From the NCBI GenBank assembly GCA_012974475.1, contig JAAXQD010000208.1, positions 1 to 5,469 of the forward strand: DNA of 5,469 nucleotides, in the 5' to 3' direction. This document shows positions 5,447 through 5,469 of this stretch, one piece after another. Below the pieces are notes generated by a model. The model did not search any database. It was not told where the DNA came from and was given only the letters and a program-made list of their open reading frames with translations. Position numbers and translations under genes: made by a program. Origin of the DNA: Desulfobacterales bacterium. Its GTDB lineage: Bacteria > Desulfobacterota > Desulfobacteria > Desulfobacterales > UBA11574. The first letter of the stretch is position 1; each line of letters begins with the position of its first letter.

Positions 5447-5469
5447 ACCAAAGATATATCCAAATAAAC

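Overview
This 5.5 kb window looks like ordinary chromosome from a Gram-negative bacterium of moderate GC content. The transketolase and radical SAM protein sequences, together with the AT-rich spacers, suggest a deltaproteobacterial (Desulfobacterota-like) sulfate reducer. That placement is an impression from protein character and has not been tested by a search.

Three genes are secure. On the minus strand (355-1335) is a sodium/calcium-exchanger-family membrane protein with both alpha repeats intact. On the plus strand are a radical SAM protein (best start 1919, end 2788) and a full-length transketolase (best start 3102, end 5120). The exchanger and the radical SAM gene diverge from a 583-base spacer. 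The radical SAM and transketolase genes run the same way but are separated by 313 bases, so they are probably not tightly co-transcribed. No pathway visibly joins the three genes. Transketolase belongs to central carbon metabolism, the exchanger to ion homeostasis, and the radical SAM substrate is unknown.

The most interesting content is non-genic. A 110-base sequence occurs twice in direct orientation, at 1446-1555 (upstream of the radical SAM gene) and 5137-5246 (17 bases after the transketolase stop). The copies match at about 84 of 110 positions with no gaps, yet both fold into the same three nested helices. Three base pairs have changed on both sides in a compensatory way, which points to a selected structured RNA or hairpin DNA element. 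The same block also reads on the minus strand as a 37-codon frame. That frame is intact in the second copy, where it has a strong Shine-Dalgarno sequence, and is broken by a stop in the first, so a small-protein reading competes with the structural one.

The last 220 bases hold a cluster of regulatory-looking signals: a 10-bp perfect inverted repeat, a second inverted repeat sharing its GATAC/GTATC arms, two candidate plus-strand promoters and a second tiny minus-strand reading frame with a strong Shine-Dalgarno sequence. At the left edge, 118-325 may hold a short frameshifted gene relic. No rRNA, tRNA, CRISPR array, recognisable transposase or complete insertion sequence was seen.
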